Source: Aeromonas piscicola (GTDB lineage Bacteria; Pseudomonadota; Gammaproteobacteria; Enterobacterales; Aeromonadaceae). Taken from it: a DNA stretch of 64,000 nt. This document shows, one piece after another, positions 8,547-17,472 of this stretch. How positions within the stretch are numbered: the stretch's first letter is position 1; every line of letters starts with the position of its first letter. A program made the translations under genes and the position numbers. The stretch is taken from contig NZ_CDBL01000073.1 of the NCBI RefSeq assembly GCF_000820005.1, positions 142,152 through 206,151 of the forward strand, written 5' to 3'. Under the pieces are notes generated by a model. The model was not told the origin of the DNA. It was given only the letters and a program-made list of their open reading frames with translations, and did no database searches.

Positions 8547-8962
8547 GAAATTCCATTTCAATTCAGAATGTTAATTATGATACGCGAGGTTTGGTCAAAG
8601 TGAACACAGCGATATTCCCCACGGCCCCGGCTGATCTGCATGCCGCCATCCGTTGCCCCGGCCATGTCAGCGCAGCCTGAGTTGCGTCATATGGGAGTGT
8701 CTTGGCAAGCGAGTGTGTGACCTTGGGATCCGGGTTGGCGACTGGGCAGAGGGCCACTTTGCATAAAACAGCAGTCTGGCAACTCTTCTGCCCCCAAAGT
8801 GCCCTTTTAGGACTGATAATCTTGTTTTTTTGGCCTCTTGGCACGTCAAACACGGGCTACGCCATAAAAAATTCAAAAAACTTCTTTACCAGTGACCAAT
8901 CGGTGAGTAAACTTTGTCGGCAATATTTTACACCCCCACTTCCTCAACGGTGAGATATTGCC
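8547..8962. other. Divergent kup / guaB control region
   Basis: This 416-bp gap holds the promoters of both genes. The best guaB candidate is TTTACC (8885-8890), 17 bp, TAAACT (8908-8913), which would start transcription about 40 bp before the ATG. I do not find a clear PurR operator near guaB. The kup promoter is not apparent. Open frames in the gap lack ribosome binding sites and look accidental. Confidence 0.4.
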
Positions 8963-10426
8963 ATGCTCAGGATTGCCAAAGAAGCGTTAACCTTCGATGA
9001 TGTACTGTTGGTTCCCGCCCACTCCGATGTTCTTCCCAATACTGCCGATCTGCGTACCCAGCTGACATCCTCTATCAGCTTGAATATCCCCATGATTTCC
9101 GCTGCCATGGACACAGTGACCGAAGCCCGTCTGGCTATCGCACTGGCCCAGGAAGGGGGTATCGGCTTTATCCACAAGAACATGTCCATCGAGCAGCAAG
9201 CTGCAGAAGTGCGCAAGGTCAAGAAGTACGAGAGCGGCGTGGTCACTGACCCCGTCACAGTACGCCCTGACATGACCATCGCCCAGGTCAAGGAGCTGAG
9301 CCACAAGAACGGCTTCGCCGGCTACCCGGTCGTGACCGAGGGCAACCTGCTGGTCGGTATCATCACCGGCCGCGACGTGCGCTTCGTGATCGATCTCTCC
9401 CAGACAGTCGAACAGATCATGACCCAGAAAGATCGTCTGGTGACCGTGCGTGAAGGGGCCCCTCGTGAAGAGGTGGTTGCCCTGATGCAAAAGCACCGTA
9501 TCGAGAAGGTGCTGGTGGTCAACGCCGATTTCAAACTCAAGGGCATGATCACCGTCAAAGACTTCCAGAAAGCCGAACGCAAGCCGAACGCCTGTAAAGA
9601 CGAGCGCGGCCGCCTGCGCGTTGGCGCCGCCGTCGGTGCCGGTGCCGGCAACGAAGAGCGTGTCGCCGCCCTGGTGGAAGCCGGTGTGGACGTGCTGCTG
9701 ATTGACTCCTCCCATGGCCACTCCCAGGGCGTGCTGGATCGCATCAAGGCGACCCGCGATGCCTATCCTGAGCTGCAAATCATCGGTGGCAACGTGGCCA
9801 CTGCCGCTGGCGCCCTGGCGCTGGTCGCTGCCGGCGTCAATGCCGTCAAGGTGGGTATCGGCCCGGGTTCCATCTGTACTACCCGCATCGTGACCGGTGT
9901 CGGCGTGCCCCAGATCACTGCCATCTCCGACGCCGTTGACGCGCTGGAAGGCACGGGCGTGCCCGTGATTGCCGATGGCGGCATCCGCTTCTCCGGTGAC
10001 GTGGCCAAGGCCATCGCCGCTGGCGCCAGCTGCGTCATGGTGGGCTCCATGTTCGCCGGTACCGAAGAGGCGCCGGGCGAAATCGAGCTCTATCAGGGCC
10101 GCTCCTTCAAGTCCTACCGTGGCATGGGATCTCTGGGCGCAATGTCCAAGGGCTCCAGCGACCGTTACTTCCAGACCGACAACGCCGCTGACAAGCTGGT
10201 GCCGGAAGGGATCGAAGGGCGCGTACCGTACAAGGGCCGCCTCAAAGAGATCATTCACCAGCAGATGGGCGGCCTGCGCTCCTCCATGGGCTTGACCGGC
10301 TGCGCTACCATAGACGACATGCGCACCAAGGCCGAGTTCGTGCGCATCTCCGGCGCCGGGATGAAAGAGTCCCACGTCCACGATGTGACCATTACCAAAG
10401 AAGCCCCCAACTATCGGATGGGCTGA
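8963..10426 (+). CDS. guaB: IMP dehydrogenase
   Basis: A 487-residue enzyme, one residue shorter than E. coli GuaB. The catalytic loop is GPGSICTTR with the nucleophile C305. Two CBS domains (about 93-205) are inserted in the barrel, and the C-terminal part carries the flap and [10 protein letters not shown]. It oxidises IMP to XMP with NAD in the cytoplasm, the committed step of GMP synthesis. GGTGAG precedes the ATG. It is followed after 83 bp, with an intervening hairpin, by guaA, which performs the next reaction, so both are probably co-transcribed with partial termination between them. Confidence 0.97.
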   Translation: MLRIAKEALTFDDVLLVPAHSDVLPNTADLRTQLTSSISLNIPMISAAMDTVTEARLAIALAQEGGIGFIHKNMSIEQQAAEVRKVKKYESGVVTDPVTVRPDMTIAQVKELSHKNGFAGYPVVTEGNLLVGIITGRDVRFVIDLSQTVEQIMTQKDRLVTVREGAPREEVVALMQKHRIEKVLVVNADFKLKGMITVKDFQKAERKPNACKDERGRLRVGAAVGAGAGNEERVAALVEAGVDVLLIDSSHGHSQGVLDRIKATRDAYPELQIIGGNVATAAGALALVAAGVNAVKVGIGPGSICTTRIVTGVGVPQITAISDAVDALEGTGVPVIADGGIRFSGDVAKAIAAGASCVMVGSMFAGTEEAPGEIELYQGRSFKSYRGMGSLGAMSKGSSDRYFQTDNAADKLVPEGIEGRVPYKGRLKEIIHQQMGGLRSSMGLTGCATIDDMRTKAEFVRISGAGMKESHVHDVTITKEAPNYRMG

Positions 10427-10428
10427 TA

Positions 10429-10450
10429 AAACGGGGCTGCGGCCCCGTTT
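10429..10450 (+). terminator. Hairpin between guaB and guaA
   Basis: Perfect stem AAACGGGGC / GCCCCGTTT with a TGCG loop, followed by only a short T run. It lies inside an otherwise continuous operon, so it may reduce guaA transcription relative to guaB rather than end it. Confidence 0.6.
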
Positions 10451-10509
10451 CTCCACCAGTTTTTATCCCCGAGCCTTTTGTTACAACATCAGCCTGATGC
10501 AGGAATAAA

Positions 10510-12090
10510 ATGACTAAAGACATTCACCAGCACCGTATCCTGATCCTGGATTTCGGTTCCCAGTACACCCAGCTTATCGCCCGCCGTGTCCGTGAAATCG
10601 GCGTCTACTGCGAACTGTGGGCCTGGGATGTGACCGAAGCACAGATCCGCGAATTCAATCCCAGCGGCATCATCCTCTCCGGCGGCCCCGAATCCGTGAC
10701 AGAGGCTGGCAGCCCCCGTGCCCCCGAGTATGTGTTCAACGCCGGTGTGCCTGTGTTCGGCATCTGCTACGGCATGCAGACCATGGCCGAGCAGCTGGGT
10801 GGCAAGGTGCAATCCTCCACCGAACGTGAATTCGGTTATGCCCAGGTGGAAGTGCTGGGCCAGACCAATGCCCTGCTGCGCAGCATCGAAGATGCCATCG
10901 CCCCCAACGGCAATGCGCTGCTGGACGTCTGGATGAGCCACGGCGACAAGGTCACCGCCATCCCGGCCGACTTCACCACCATAGCCCAGACTGCCACCTG
11001 TCCCCATGCCGCCATGGCGTGCGAGGCCAAGGGCTTCTACGGCGTGCAGTTCCACCCGGAAGTGACCCACACCCGTCAGGGTGCCCGCATGCTGGAGCAC
11101 TTCGTCAAGGACATCTGCGGTTGCGAATGCCTGTGGACCCCGGCCACCATCATCGACGACGCCGTTGCCCGCATTCGCGAGCAGGTGGGTGACGACGAGG
11201 TGATCCTGGGCCTATCCGGCGGTGTCGACTCCTCCGTGGTCGCCATGCTGGTACACCGCGCCATCGGCGAGCGCCTGACTTGCGTCTTCGTTGACAACGG
11301 TCTGCTGCGCCTGAACGAGGGTGAGCAGGTGATGGAGATGTTTGGTGATCATTTCGGTCTCAACATCATCAAGGTCGAAGCCGAAGAGCGCTTCCTCTCG
11401 GCCCTGGCCGGTGAAGATGAGCCGGAAGCCAAGCGCAAGATCATCGGCCGCGTCTTCGTTGAAGTGTTCGACGACGAAGCCAAGAAGCTGAAAAATGCTC
11501 GCTGGCTGGCACAAGGCACCATCTATCCGGATGTGATTGAATCGGCTGCCAGCAAGACCGGCAAGGCTCACGTCATCAAGTCCCACCACAACGTTGGCGG
11601 CCTGCCGGCCGAGATGAAGATGGGTCTGGTCGAGCCGCTGCGTGAGTTGTTCAAGGACGAAGTGCGCCGCGTCGGTCTGGAGCTGGGTCTGCCCTACGAC
11701 ATGCTCTACCGTCACCCCTTCCCGGGCCCGGGTCTGGGCGTGCGCGTCCTTGGCGAAGTGAAGAAAGAGTACTGCGATATCTTGCGCCGCGCCGACGCCG
11801 TCTTTATCGAAGAGCTGCGCAAAGCCGACCTCTACAACCAGGTCAGCCAGGCGTTCGCGGTCTTCCTGCCGGTGCGCTCCGTTGGCGTCATGGGCGATGG
11901 CCGCAAGTACGACTGGGTGATTGCCCTGCGCGCCGTCGAAACCATCGACTTCATGACCGCCCACTGGGCCCATCTGCCGTACGACTTCCTCGGCCACGTG
12001 TCGAATCGCATCATCAACGAGATCAATGGCATCTCCCGCGTGGTGTACGATGTCTCCGGCAAGCCGCCCGCCACTATCGAATGGGAATAA
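10510..12090 (+). CDS. guaA: GMP synthase (glutamine-hydrolysing)
   Basis: A 526-residue two-domain enzyme. The class I glutaminase domain (1-205) has the triad C86 (GICYGMQ), H182 and E184 (FHPEVTHT). The ATP pyrophosphatase domain carries the P-loop [11 protein letters not shown], and the C-terminal dimerisation domain has [12 protein letters not shown] and ends in PPATIEWE. It aminates XMP to GMP using glutamine and ATP. Second gene of guaB-guaA, closed by a strong terminator 40 bp downstream. Confidence 0.97.
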   Translation: MTKDIHQHRILILDFGSQYTQLIARRVREIGVYCELWAWDVTEAQIREFNPSGIILSGGPESVTEAGSPRAPEYVFNAGVPVFGICYGMQTMAEQLGGKVQSSTEREFGYAQVEVLGQTNALLRSIEDAIAPNGNALLDVWMSHGDKVTAIPADFTTIAQTATCPHAAMACEAKGFYGVQFHPEVTHTRQGARMLEHFVKDICGCECLWTPATIIDDAVARIREQVGDDEVILGLSGGVDSSVVAMLVHRAIGERLTCVFVDNGLLRLNEGEQVMEMFGDHFGLNIIKVEAEERFLSALAGEDEPEAKRKIIGRVFVEVFDDEAKKLKNARWLAQGTIYPDVIESAASKTGKAHVIKSHHNVGGLPAEMKMGLVEPLRELFKDEVRRVGLELGLPYDMLYRHPFPGPGLGVRVLGEVKKEYCDILRRADAVFIEELRKADLYNQVSQAFAVFLPVRSVGVMGDGRKYDWVIALRAVETIDFMTAHWAHLPYDFLGHVSNRIINEINGISRVVYDVSGKPPATIEWE

Positions 12091-12472
12091 GCGGCTCACA
12101 CCCTTCTGCCCTTCGAGCATAAAAATGCAAAAAAGACGCCCTTGCGGCGTCTTTTCTTTTTCCAATCGTTTGCGCCTCAATTTTCTGCTCATTAGCCGCT
12201 TTTTGGCCTCATCGCCCCTGTCAGATGTGACAGGGGCGCTTTGCGGATCCGGTACTAGGCTCTGCCATGCCAATTGAGACCGGTGCTGTGAGGCGGCGAT
12301 CGTGGCAAAGGGGAGGGCCAGCAGGCGCGTTAACCAGCGCAAGATGGCCCATCGTCATACCATTGAACTTTCTCGGTATGTCACCCCAGTGGAGACCAGC
12401 AACCACTTGAATCAACGGGGCGGAACCCGAACAGCCAAACGAGTAGGGACAAGAGATCACGGAGGGTTTGTT
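12091..12472. other. Gap between guaA and the stefin-like gene
   Basis: After the guaA terminator this 382-bp gap holds a second perfect hairpin at 12213-12238: CGCCCCTGTCA / TGACAGGGGCG, 11 bp with a GATG loop and no T-tract. Its role is unknown; it could be a backup terminator or a structured RNA. The remaining 230 bp must contain the promoter for the next gene, but no clear pair is visible. Open frames crossing it lack ribosome binding sites. Confidence 0.45.
12131..12160 (+). terminator. guaA terminator
   Basis: Stem AAAAGACGCC / GGCGTCTTTT, loop CTTGC, then CTTTT. A near-identical hairpin ends the next gene (12815-12840). Confidence 0.88.
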
Positions 12473-12745
12473 ATGTCAGAACAAGCAGTGTTGGTGGGTG
12501 GATGGACCGCATATCACAAGCTGACCGCCGAGGATCAGGCGGTATTTGACCAGGCGCTGAAAGGATTTGTCGGGGTGCAGTACGTACCCTTTGAAGTCTG
12601 CACCCAGGTGGTGGCCGGCACCAACTACCGCTTCAAGTGCAAGAGCACAGTGCCGCTTGCCAAACCGATCCATGGCGAAGCCGTGGTGCAGATCTTCAAA
12701 TCACTGGACGGGGATGCCCATATCACCTCCATCACCCCGATCTGA
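12473..12745 (+). CDS. Cystatin (stefin)-like small protein
   Basis: A 90-residue cytoplasmic protein with no signal peptide. It contains the hallmark of cystatin protease inhibitors, QVVAGTNYRFK, at about residues 44-54, preceded by a long helix-forming segment (EDQAVFDQALKGFVG) and followed by VVQIFKSLDGD, which lines up with VFKSLPG of human stefin A. A glycine pair near the N-terminus (VGGW) sits where the cystatin N-terminal trunk enters the protease cleft. Stefins are tight inhibitors of papain-like cysteine proteases; bacterial homologues are known, but their targets are not. The start ATG has GGAGG seven bases upstream, so I chose it over upstream codons. Monocistronic with its own terminator. 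Confidence 0.8.
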   Translation: MSEQAVLVGGWTAYHKLTAEDQAVFDQALKGFVGVQYVPFEVCTQVVAGTNYRFKCKSTVPLAKPIHGEAVVQIFKSLDGDAHITSITPI

Positions 12746-12814
12746 TTTGGGGGCGGGGCAAGGCGGGGAGGCGGAATAACCTCCAACCTGTTTGCTCCAA
12801 ATCCTGAAAATAAG

Positions 12815-12840
12815 AAAGACGCCTTAGGGCGTCTTTTCTT
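12815..12840 (+). terminator. Terminator of the stefin-like gene
   Basis: Stem AAAGACGCC / GGCGTCTTT, loop TTAG, then TCTTT. Nearly the same sequence as the guaA terminator. Confidence 0.85.
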
Positions 12841-13315
12841 TATCTACGATCCGGCACCGTTGATATGTGGCCAGCATTGGTACTTATTATTTAATTTTTT
12901 GATCTTGCTCAGGAAACTATCATCATCCTCTTTTTCTTATCTTCCTTGCTCACTAGGATAGTCGTATGGAGTGGTCTCTTTGGTGTCATCTATGAGCCAA
13001 GCTAAGTACATTGCGTGGGTTAAAAGCAGCCAAACTAGGGGTTGTCGTGCGGTAGTGTGGCTGTTATTGGGGTACGCCGCGAGTATGTTGAACGCCAGTG
13101 GGGACCGCAGTGGATGGAAGCGAATGCGGCCAGATGCCAGTGACAGTTTGGTAATATTATGATTTAAAATGAGTTTTTGAGGTGGTTATGAAGATGAAGC
13201 GGAGTTATACGGAAGGTACTGCTATTGAATTAGTACCGCCTTCCATCTAATCACTGTTATACGCTCTTTCAATGTTACTAATATCAATTTGCAATATAGG
13301 GACTTTTGAAACCTA
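12841..13315. other. A+T-rich leader of the STAND gene island
   Basis: From about 12850 the base composition drops sharply relative to the flanks. An open frame of 63 codons at 12971-13162 has no family resemblance and a poor ribosome binding site; I do not call it. GTTATACGC (13256-13264) is repeated inverted at 17162-17170 beyond the STAND gene. A GGAAGGTACT...AGTACCGCCTTCC imperfect hairpin lies at 13211-13244. No integrase or transposase is present. Confidence 0.4.
13256..13264 (+). repeat. Left copy of 9-bp inverted repeat flanking the STAND gene
   Basis: GTTATACGC here and GCGTATAAC at 17162-17170 are exact inverted copies, 52 bp before and 22 bp after the large open frame. They coincide with the A+T-rich segment and could mark the ends of a mobile unit or a cassette, but nine bases may also match by chance. 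Confidence 0.35.
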
Positions 13316-16300
13316 ATGATATTTTTTGAACTTGAACCTTCTGATATCTCAAATCTCAACGATGCTGATCTAAGAGAAATGGTCGCTAGGTTGTGTGAAG
13401 TGGAATTGATTCGCCAAGATATTCAGACATCTTGTGTTCTGTGGGGGGGAGCGCAGGAAGCTGCTGATGGTGGTCTTGATGTTCGAGTTGTCGATGCTAT
13501 CCCTTTATTAAAACCTGGCTTTGTAAGTCGTGAAAATACTGGTTTTCAAGTAAAGAAAAACAATATGAGTAAAGCAGCTTGCAGAAATGAGATGCTTGAT
13601 AAGGGAACGCTAAAAACTGTTATATTAGATATCTTAGGAAAAAAAGGCGCTTATATAATTGTTAGTGGCAAAGATGATTGTTCTGATAAAATGCTATCAG
13701 AACGTCTTCTGGGAATGAAATCTGCGCTCGAAGGCTTGCCAGATAGCGAAGATCTTCTGATTGACTTTTATGGTCGGGATCGACTCAGCGCATGGTTGAG
13801 ACAATTTCCTGGGGTTGCCCTGTGGGTTCGCTCTAGGCTAGGCAAGCCATTATCTGGATGGCGACCGTTTGGGAGATGGACTTCCACCCCAGTCGATAAA
13901 GATGATGAGTTCTTGCTTGACGAACACCCTTGCGTCATCGATATGAATTCACATCACAAAGAGCCTATAGCGATTTCGGATGGAATCAGGCTTGTGCGTG
14001 AAAGATTACAAAGATCTGGCTCGGTGGTACGAATAACAGGCCTGTCAGGAGTAGGAAAAACACGCTTTGCTCAGGCACTTTTTGAAAATGATGTATGCGA
14101 TAACTCTCTGCCGAGAGCGAATGTAATATATGCAGATCTTGGTGATGACTTAACTCCAACAGCATCTGAGCTTGTCTCGTACTTGATAGCTAATGATTTT
14201 TCAAGCTATTTGGTATTGGATAATTGCCCACCAGATGTTCATAGAAAACTGCAAAAGCAGGTTTCGGCAAATCAAGCAAAGTTGAGTCTTCTTTCTATCG
14301 AGTACGATATTTCAGATGACCGCCCAGAAGAAACAGAAGTAATACACATCGAACCATCAAGCGAGGAGACCGTATCTAAACTTATTCAAAAGAGGTTTCC
14401 GTCTCTAGGGCGTGTTAATGCCGATAAAGTTGCAGAGTTTTCCGGAGGGAATGCACGTGTTGCGATCGCATTGGCAAGTAGGGTGGGCACAGATGAGACC
14501 TTGGCTAATTTTTCTGATGAAGACTTGTTTCAGAGGCTCTTCAATCAAAGAAAAGGGACAACCGAAAGTTTGCTTGAAAGCGCAGAGGTTCTATCCCTAG
14601 TTTATTCGTTCAATGTTTCCCCGAAAGAGCTTAATGATGAATTGAGCACTCTTTCTAGAATTGGCGGATTTGAACGTGACAGGTTGAATCGCAGTCATGC
14701 AGAGCTATTGCGGAGGCAGTTATCGCAAAAGCGGGGAAACTGGCGAGCAGTACTCCCGCATGCAGTAGCTAACCGTCTCGCACGGCGAGCTCTTCAGAAC
14801 ATCGATCCTGATAAAATTAATGCTGAGTTGTTAAAGGCTGATAATTTTCGTTTATTCAAGTCATGCGCTCATCGACTAGGATATCTGCATGACTTTGAAC
14901 CTGCTAGATATCTCGCCAATACATGGATGAAGATTGATGGGCCATTTCATAACATTGCACGGTGCAATGCTGAGTTGCTTATGGCACTAACTCACATTGC
15001 ACCAGTGTTTCCAGATGTAGTGTTAATCGCTATAGAGAATGCTTCGGAATCTCCAGATTTCTGTTCACGAGATAATCAAAATTTCTCTACGTTCGTTCGA
15101 TTACTTAGAAAAATAGCATATGAAGATAAGTACTTTGACCGTGCTGCCGGGCTAATTCTTCGTTTTGCGGAAACAGAAAATGTTGGCGAGAACAACAATA
15201 GTATCGCTAGTCAATTGGCGAGCCTTTTTTCATTATACCTCTCTGGGACACAGGCTACGCCAACGCGAAGACATTCTTTTGTGAAAAGAATGTTAGGTGT
15301 TGACAACTTGAGACAGCTTGAGATTGCGCAGGATATTCTTAAGTCTGCGTTTGAGGCTTCTCATTGGAGCTCATTTGGAGAATTTGATTTTGGCGCTCGT
15401 AGCAGGGACTTTGGATGGGAGCCGACAACGAATAAAGAGATATTAGACTGGTACGTAGGTTATATTGAGCTATTAGTGCCATTTTTAGATTCGAACAATG
15501 AACCCCTTTGCAATTGGGCAAAGATGATACTAGCAAACCACTTTGTAGGACTATGGAGCTATGCTGGCTGCTTTGACATTCTCGAAAACATAGTGCGTAA
15601 ATATGGCACTGGCGGTAAATGGCCAGATATGTGGATGGCCATTAAACGGACAATCCATTACAACGGGAAGAACCACACACCTGAGTTATTTAAAAGAATT
15701 GAAGCACTTGAGCATTTTTCCGCACCGGCGGATCCCTATTTCGAAATCGAGGCATATGCTCTGACTAACACATGGGATCACGTAGAATTTAGGGGGGAGA
15801 GTAACACAGAAGATTCTGAAAAAATTCATCAGAAGATAGAAAAGCTAGGTGAGCTTGCGTCATCTGAACCAGATTACCTTGAAAGATTGGCGCCAAGGTT
15901 ATGGGAAAAAAATATTGATGCGCTTTGGTCATTCGGCAAAGGGTTGGCTAAAGGTTCATCAGACCAAGCTTTAACCTTTGATACGCTTGTCCGCCTGATG
16001 AAAAAGCAAGAGCTAGAAGTAGTAGAGCCTATCCTCTTTCGCGGTTTTATTGCTGGTGTTCATTCCTGCGACCCTAGCTTGTCTCGGAGACTTCAAGAGT
16101 CTGTATTAGGTGTGCCAGAGCTTAAAAAGTATTTTGTTAATATTTTGACTGCAACGCCGATAGCCCCTTGGGGGACAAAAAAACTTATTGAGCTGGCGAA
16201 GGCTGGTGAACTGGAAGCATGGAGATTTCAACAGATAAGTTACGGTCGAGTTCATGAATCCATTCCTGATGATGATTTAACAGAATTACTTGCCGCGCTT

Positions 16301-17140
16301 AATGGTTTAACCGATGGGATTTTTTCAACCATTGAAATTTTGAGTATGCGATTCTTTAATAAAAAGGGTAGCAACTACAGTCCTAACTATGACCTGCGGT
16401 CTGTCGGAAGACAGGCCATTTTGAAGCTTTTATCAATGCATAGGGACGAAATTAGCAGGCGGCAGTTCCATGGAATAGACCGTGTTATTGCAGAGTGTTT
16501 ATCAGAGCCAGCACCGGAGAATGAAATTCGCAATATTATTAACTTGCTCTGCAATGGCATTGAGACGTATCGATTATATGGCTTCGAATTAGAAACTATC
16601 ATAGCTTATCTAGTGGAAAGCTATCCTGAATTTGTACTGGATCGAGTGTTAATAGATAGTAATAATAGCGAACAACTTATATATTTACTTTTCAAAGACA
16701 GGGGCCTCCGTAGTATCTCACCATTGAACTTAGTGCCTATCGAGCGCGTGCTACATTGGTGTAATGGAAATCAAGATAGGATTCATAAAGTAGCAGGTGC
16801 CGTTTCGGCATACACGTCCTTAGACAAGGAATTACAGCCACTAGACAACCCAAAGAAAGTAATTCTCAGTCATCACATTAGCTCCCTTTTAGATGCTGCA
16901 GAAAACAAAGTAGAGATAGTTGAAGCTATTTTCTCTAGGTCTTATCCTAGTGGATGGTCAGGATCACTTGCCGATATTCTTGAAGTTCGTTCGGAGGCAT
17001 TCGCAGAGCTATTAACTCATGTGTCACCTGAGGTGCGAGAGGTGGCTAAGACCAAGCTTTCTCTTCTAAATAGGGCTATTAGAGAGAATAGGGAGAGTGA
17101 GGTCGAGGAGTACAACCGGCGGGAGCAAAGATTTGAGTAG
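13316..17140 (+). CDS. STAND-type NTPase with N-terminal nuclease-like domain, candidate anti-phage protein
   Basis: A 1274-residue protein without close relatives that I can name. Residues 1-170 resemble a restriction-endonuclease fold: GGLDVRV with D55 and, 23 residues on, FQVK with Q78-x-K80, the D...(E/Q)xK spacing of Mrr-like nucleases. The NTPase follows: P-loop GLSGVGKT (242-249), Walker B YLVLDN (D302) and a SGGNARVA segment near 377, as in STAND/AP-ATPases. Residues 450-1274 are largely helical and repetitive, probably a sensor of TPR or similar type. Nuclease, STAND ATPase and helical sensor in one chain is the plan of Avs and NLR-like defence proteins, which cut nucleic acid on recognising a phage protein. 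The gene stands alone, is much more A+T-rich than its neighbours and uses rarer codons, so it was probably acquired. Its ATG has only a distant AGGGA. Confidence 0.7.
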   Translation: MIFFELEPSDISNLNDADLREMVARLCEVELIRQDIQTSCVLWGGAQEAADGGLDVRVVDAIPLLKPGFVSRENTGFQVKKNNMSKAACRNEMLDKGTLKTVILDILGKKGAYIIVSGKDDCSDKMLSERLLGMKSALEGLPDSEDLLIDFYGRDRLSAWLRQFPGVALWVRSRLGKPLSGWRPFGRWTSTPVDKDDEFLLDEHPCVIDMNSHHKEPIAISDGIRLVRERLQRSGSVVRITGLSGVGKTRFAQALFENDVCDNSLPRANVIYADLGDDLTPTASELVSYLIANDFSSYLVLDNCPPDVHRKLQKQVSANQAKLSLLSIEYDISDDRPEETEVIHIEPSSEETVSKLIQKRFPSLGRVNADKVAEFSGGNARVAIALASRVGTDETLANFSDEDLFQRLFNQRKGTTESLLESAEVLSLVYSFNVSPKELNDELSTLSRIGGFERDRLNRSHAELLRRQLSQKRGNWRAVLPHAVANRLARRALQNIDPDKINAELLKADNFRLFKSCAHRLGYLHDFEPARYLANTWMKIDGPFHNIARCNAELLMALTHIAPVFPDVVLIAIENASESPDFCSRDNQNFSTFVRLLRKIAYEDKYFDRAAGLILRFAETENVGENNNSIASQLASLFSLYLSGTQATPTRRHSFVKRMLGVDNLRQLEIAQDILKSAFEASHWSSFGEFDFGARSRDFGWEPTTNKEILDWYVGYIELLVPFLDSNNEPLCNWAKMILANHFVGLWSYAGCFDILENIVRKYGTGGKWPDMWMAIKRTIHYNGKNHTPELFKRIEALEHFSAPADPYFEIEAYALTNTWDHVEFRGESNTEDSEKIHQKIEKLGELASSEPDYLERLAPRLWEKNIDALWSFGKGLAKGSSDQALTFDTLVRLMKKQELEVVEPILFRGFIAGVHSCDPSLSRRLQESVLGVPELKKYFVNILTATPIAPWGTKKLIELAKAGELEAWRFQQISYGRVHESIPDDDLTELLAALNGLTDGIFSTIEILSMRFFNKKGSNYSPNYDLRSVGRQAILKLLSMHRDEISRRQFHGIDRVIAECLSEPAPENEIRNIINLLCNGIETYRLYGFELETIIAYLVESYPEFVLDRVLIDSNNSEQLIYLLFKDRGLRSISPLNLVPIERVLHWCNGNQDRIHKVAGAVSAYTSLDKELQPLDNPKKVILSHHISSLLDAAENKVEIVEAIFSRSYPSGWSGSLADILEVRSEAFAELLTHVSPEVREVAKTKLSLLNRAIRENRESEVEEYNRREQRFE

Positions 17141-17472
17141 CTATTTTGCCTCTTGTCGGGGGCGTATAACAAAGCTCTGCTGTCGGAGAATTTTTACGCA
17201 GTGCTCCAAAATTACCGCAGAGCGCGGCGTGAGAGGCACATGTGATGGACTGTACCGTAGGGTGCAATGCGCTGCGCTTATTGCACCCTACGTTTTTCGT
17301 TAATCCGCTGGGGTGGTGTGGCGGAGTGCTGAGCCTTGCCAAAGCAACAAAAGGGGCGATCTGCGCCCCGAATTCTTTATAATGCCCCCCTTTAAAACCG
17401 TCGGACGCAGGTTCGGCGCGAGCTGATGGCTGGCTACGCCATCAGGCAGATGATCAGGATTGAGAAACGGTT
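17141..17472. other. Gap after the STAND gene, with REP-like palindrome and LRR-kinase promoter region
   Basis: The first 30 bp carry the right copy of the inverted GTTATACGC repeat (17162-17170). A REP-like palindrome lies at 17256-17292. Further on, GGGGCG / CGCCCC (17353-17369) forms a small hairpin, followed by a perfect TATAAT (17378-17383) without a good -35, the likely -10 of the LRR-kinase gene about 90 bp downstream. Confidence 0.45.
17256..17292. repeat. REP-like palindrome
   Basis: Thirteen-base perfect arms CGTAGGGTGCAAT / ATTGCACCCTACG around GCGCTGCGCTT. Hairpins with a GTAGGGTGCAAT core are scattered through many proteobacterial genomes and resemble REP sequences moved by TnpA-REP (RAYT) transposases. 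T5 follows directly, so it may also terminate transcription. Confidence 0.7.

Noticed and set aside
8987-10456. Long open frame antisense to guaB
   Set aside because: Produced by codon bias of the high-G+C guaB gene; lacks ribosome binding site and any family match.
11212-12342. Minus-strand frame antisense to guaA whose first residues look like a signal peptide
   Set aside because: It crosses the guaA terminator and an 11-bp hairpin and begins at TTG; the rest mirrors guaA.
12971-13162. A 63-codon plus-strand frame before the STAND gene
   Set aside because: No recognised domain, weak ribosome binding site and overlap with A+T-rich intergenic DNA; kept only as part of the gap description.
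13204-17240. Possible integron attC sites (GTTATAC and GTATAAC words) around the STAND gene
   Set aside because: The pair of core sites with extended stem needed for attC is not visible on either side, and no integrase or array of cassettes is present.
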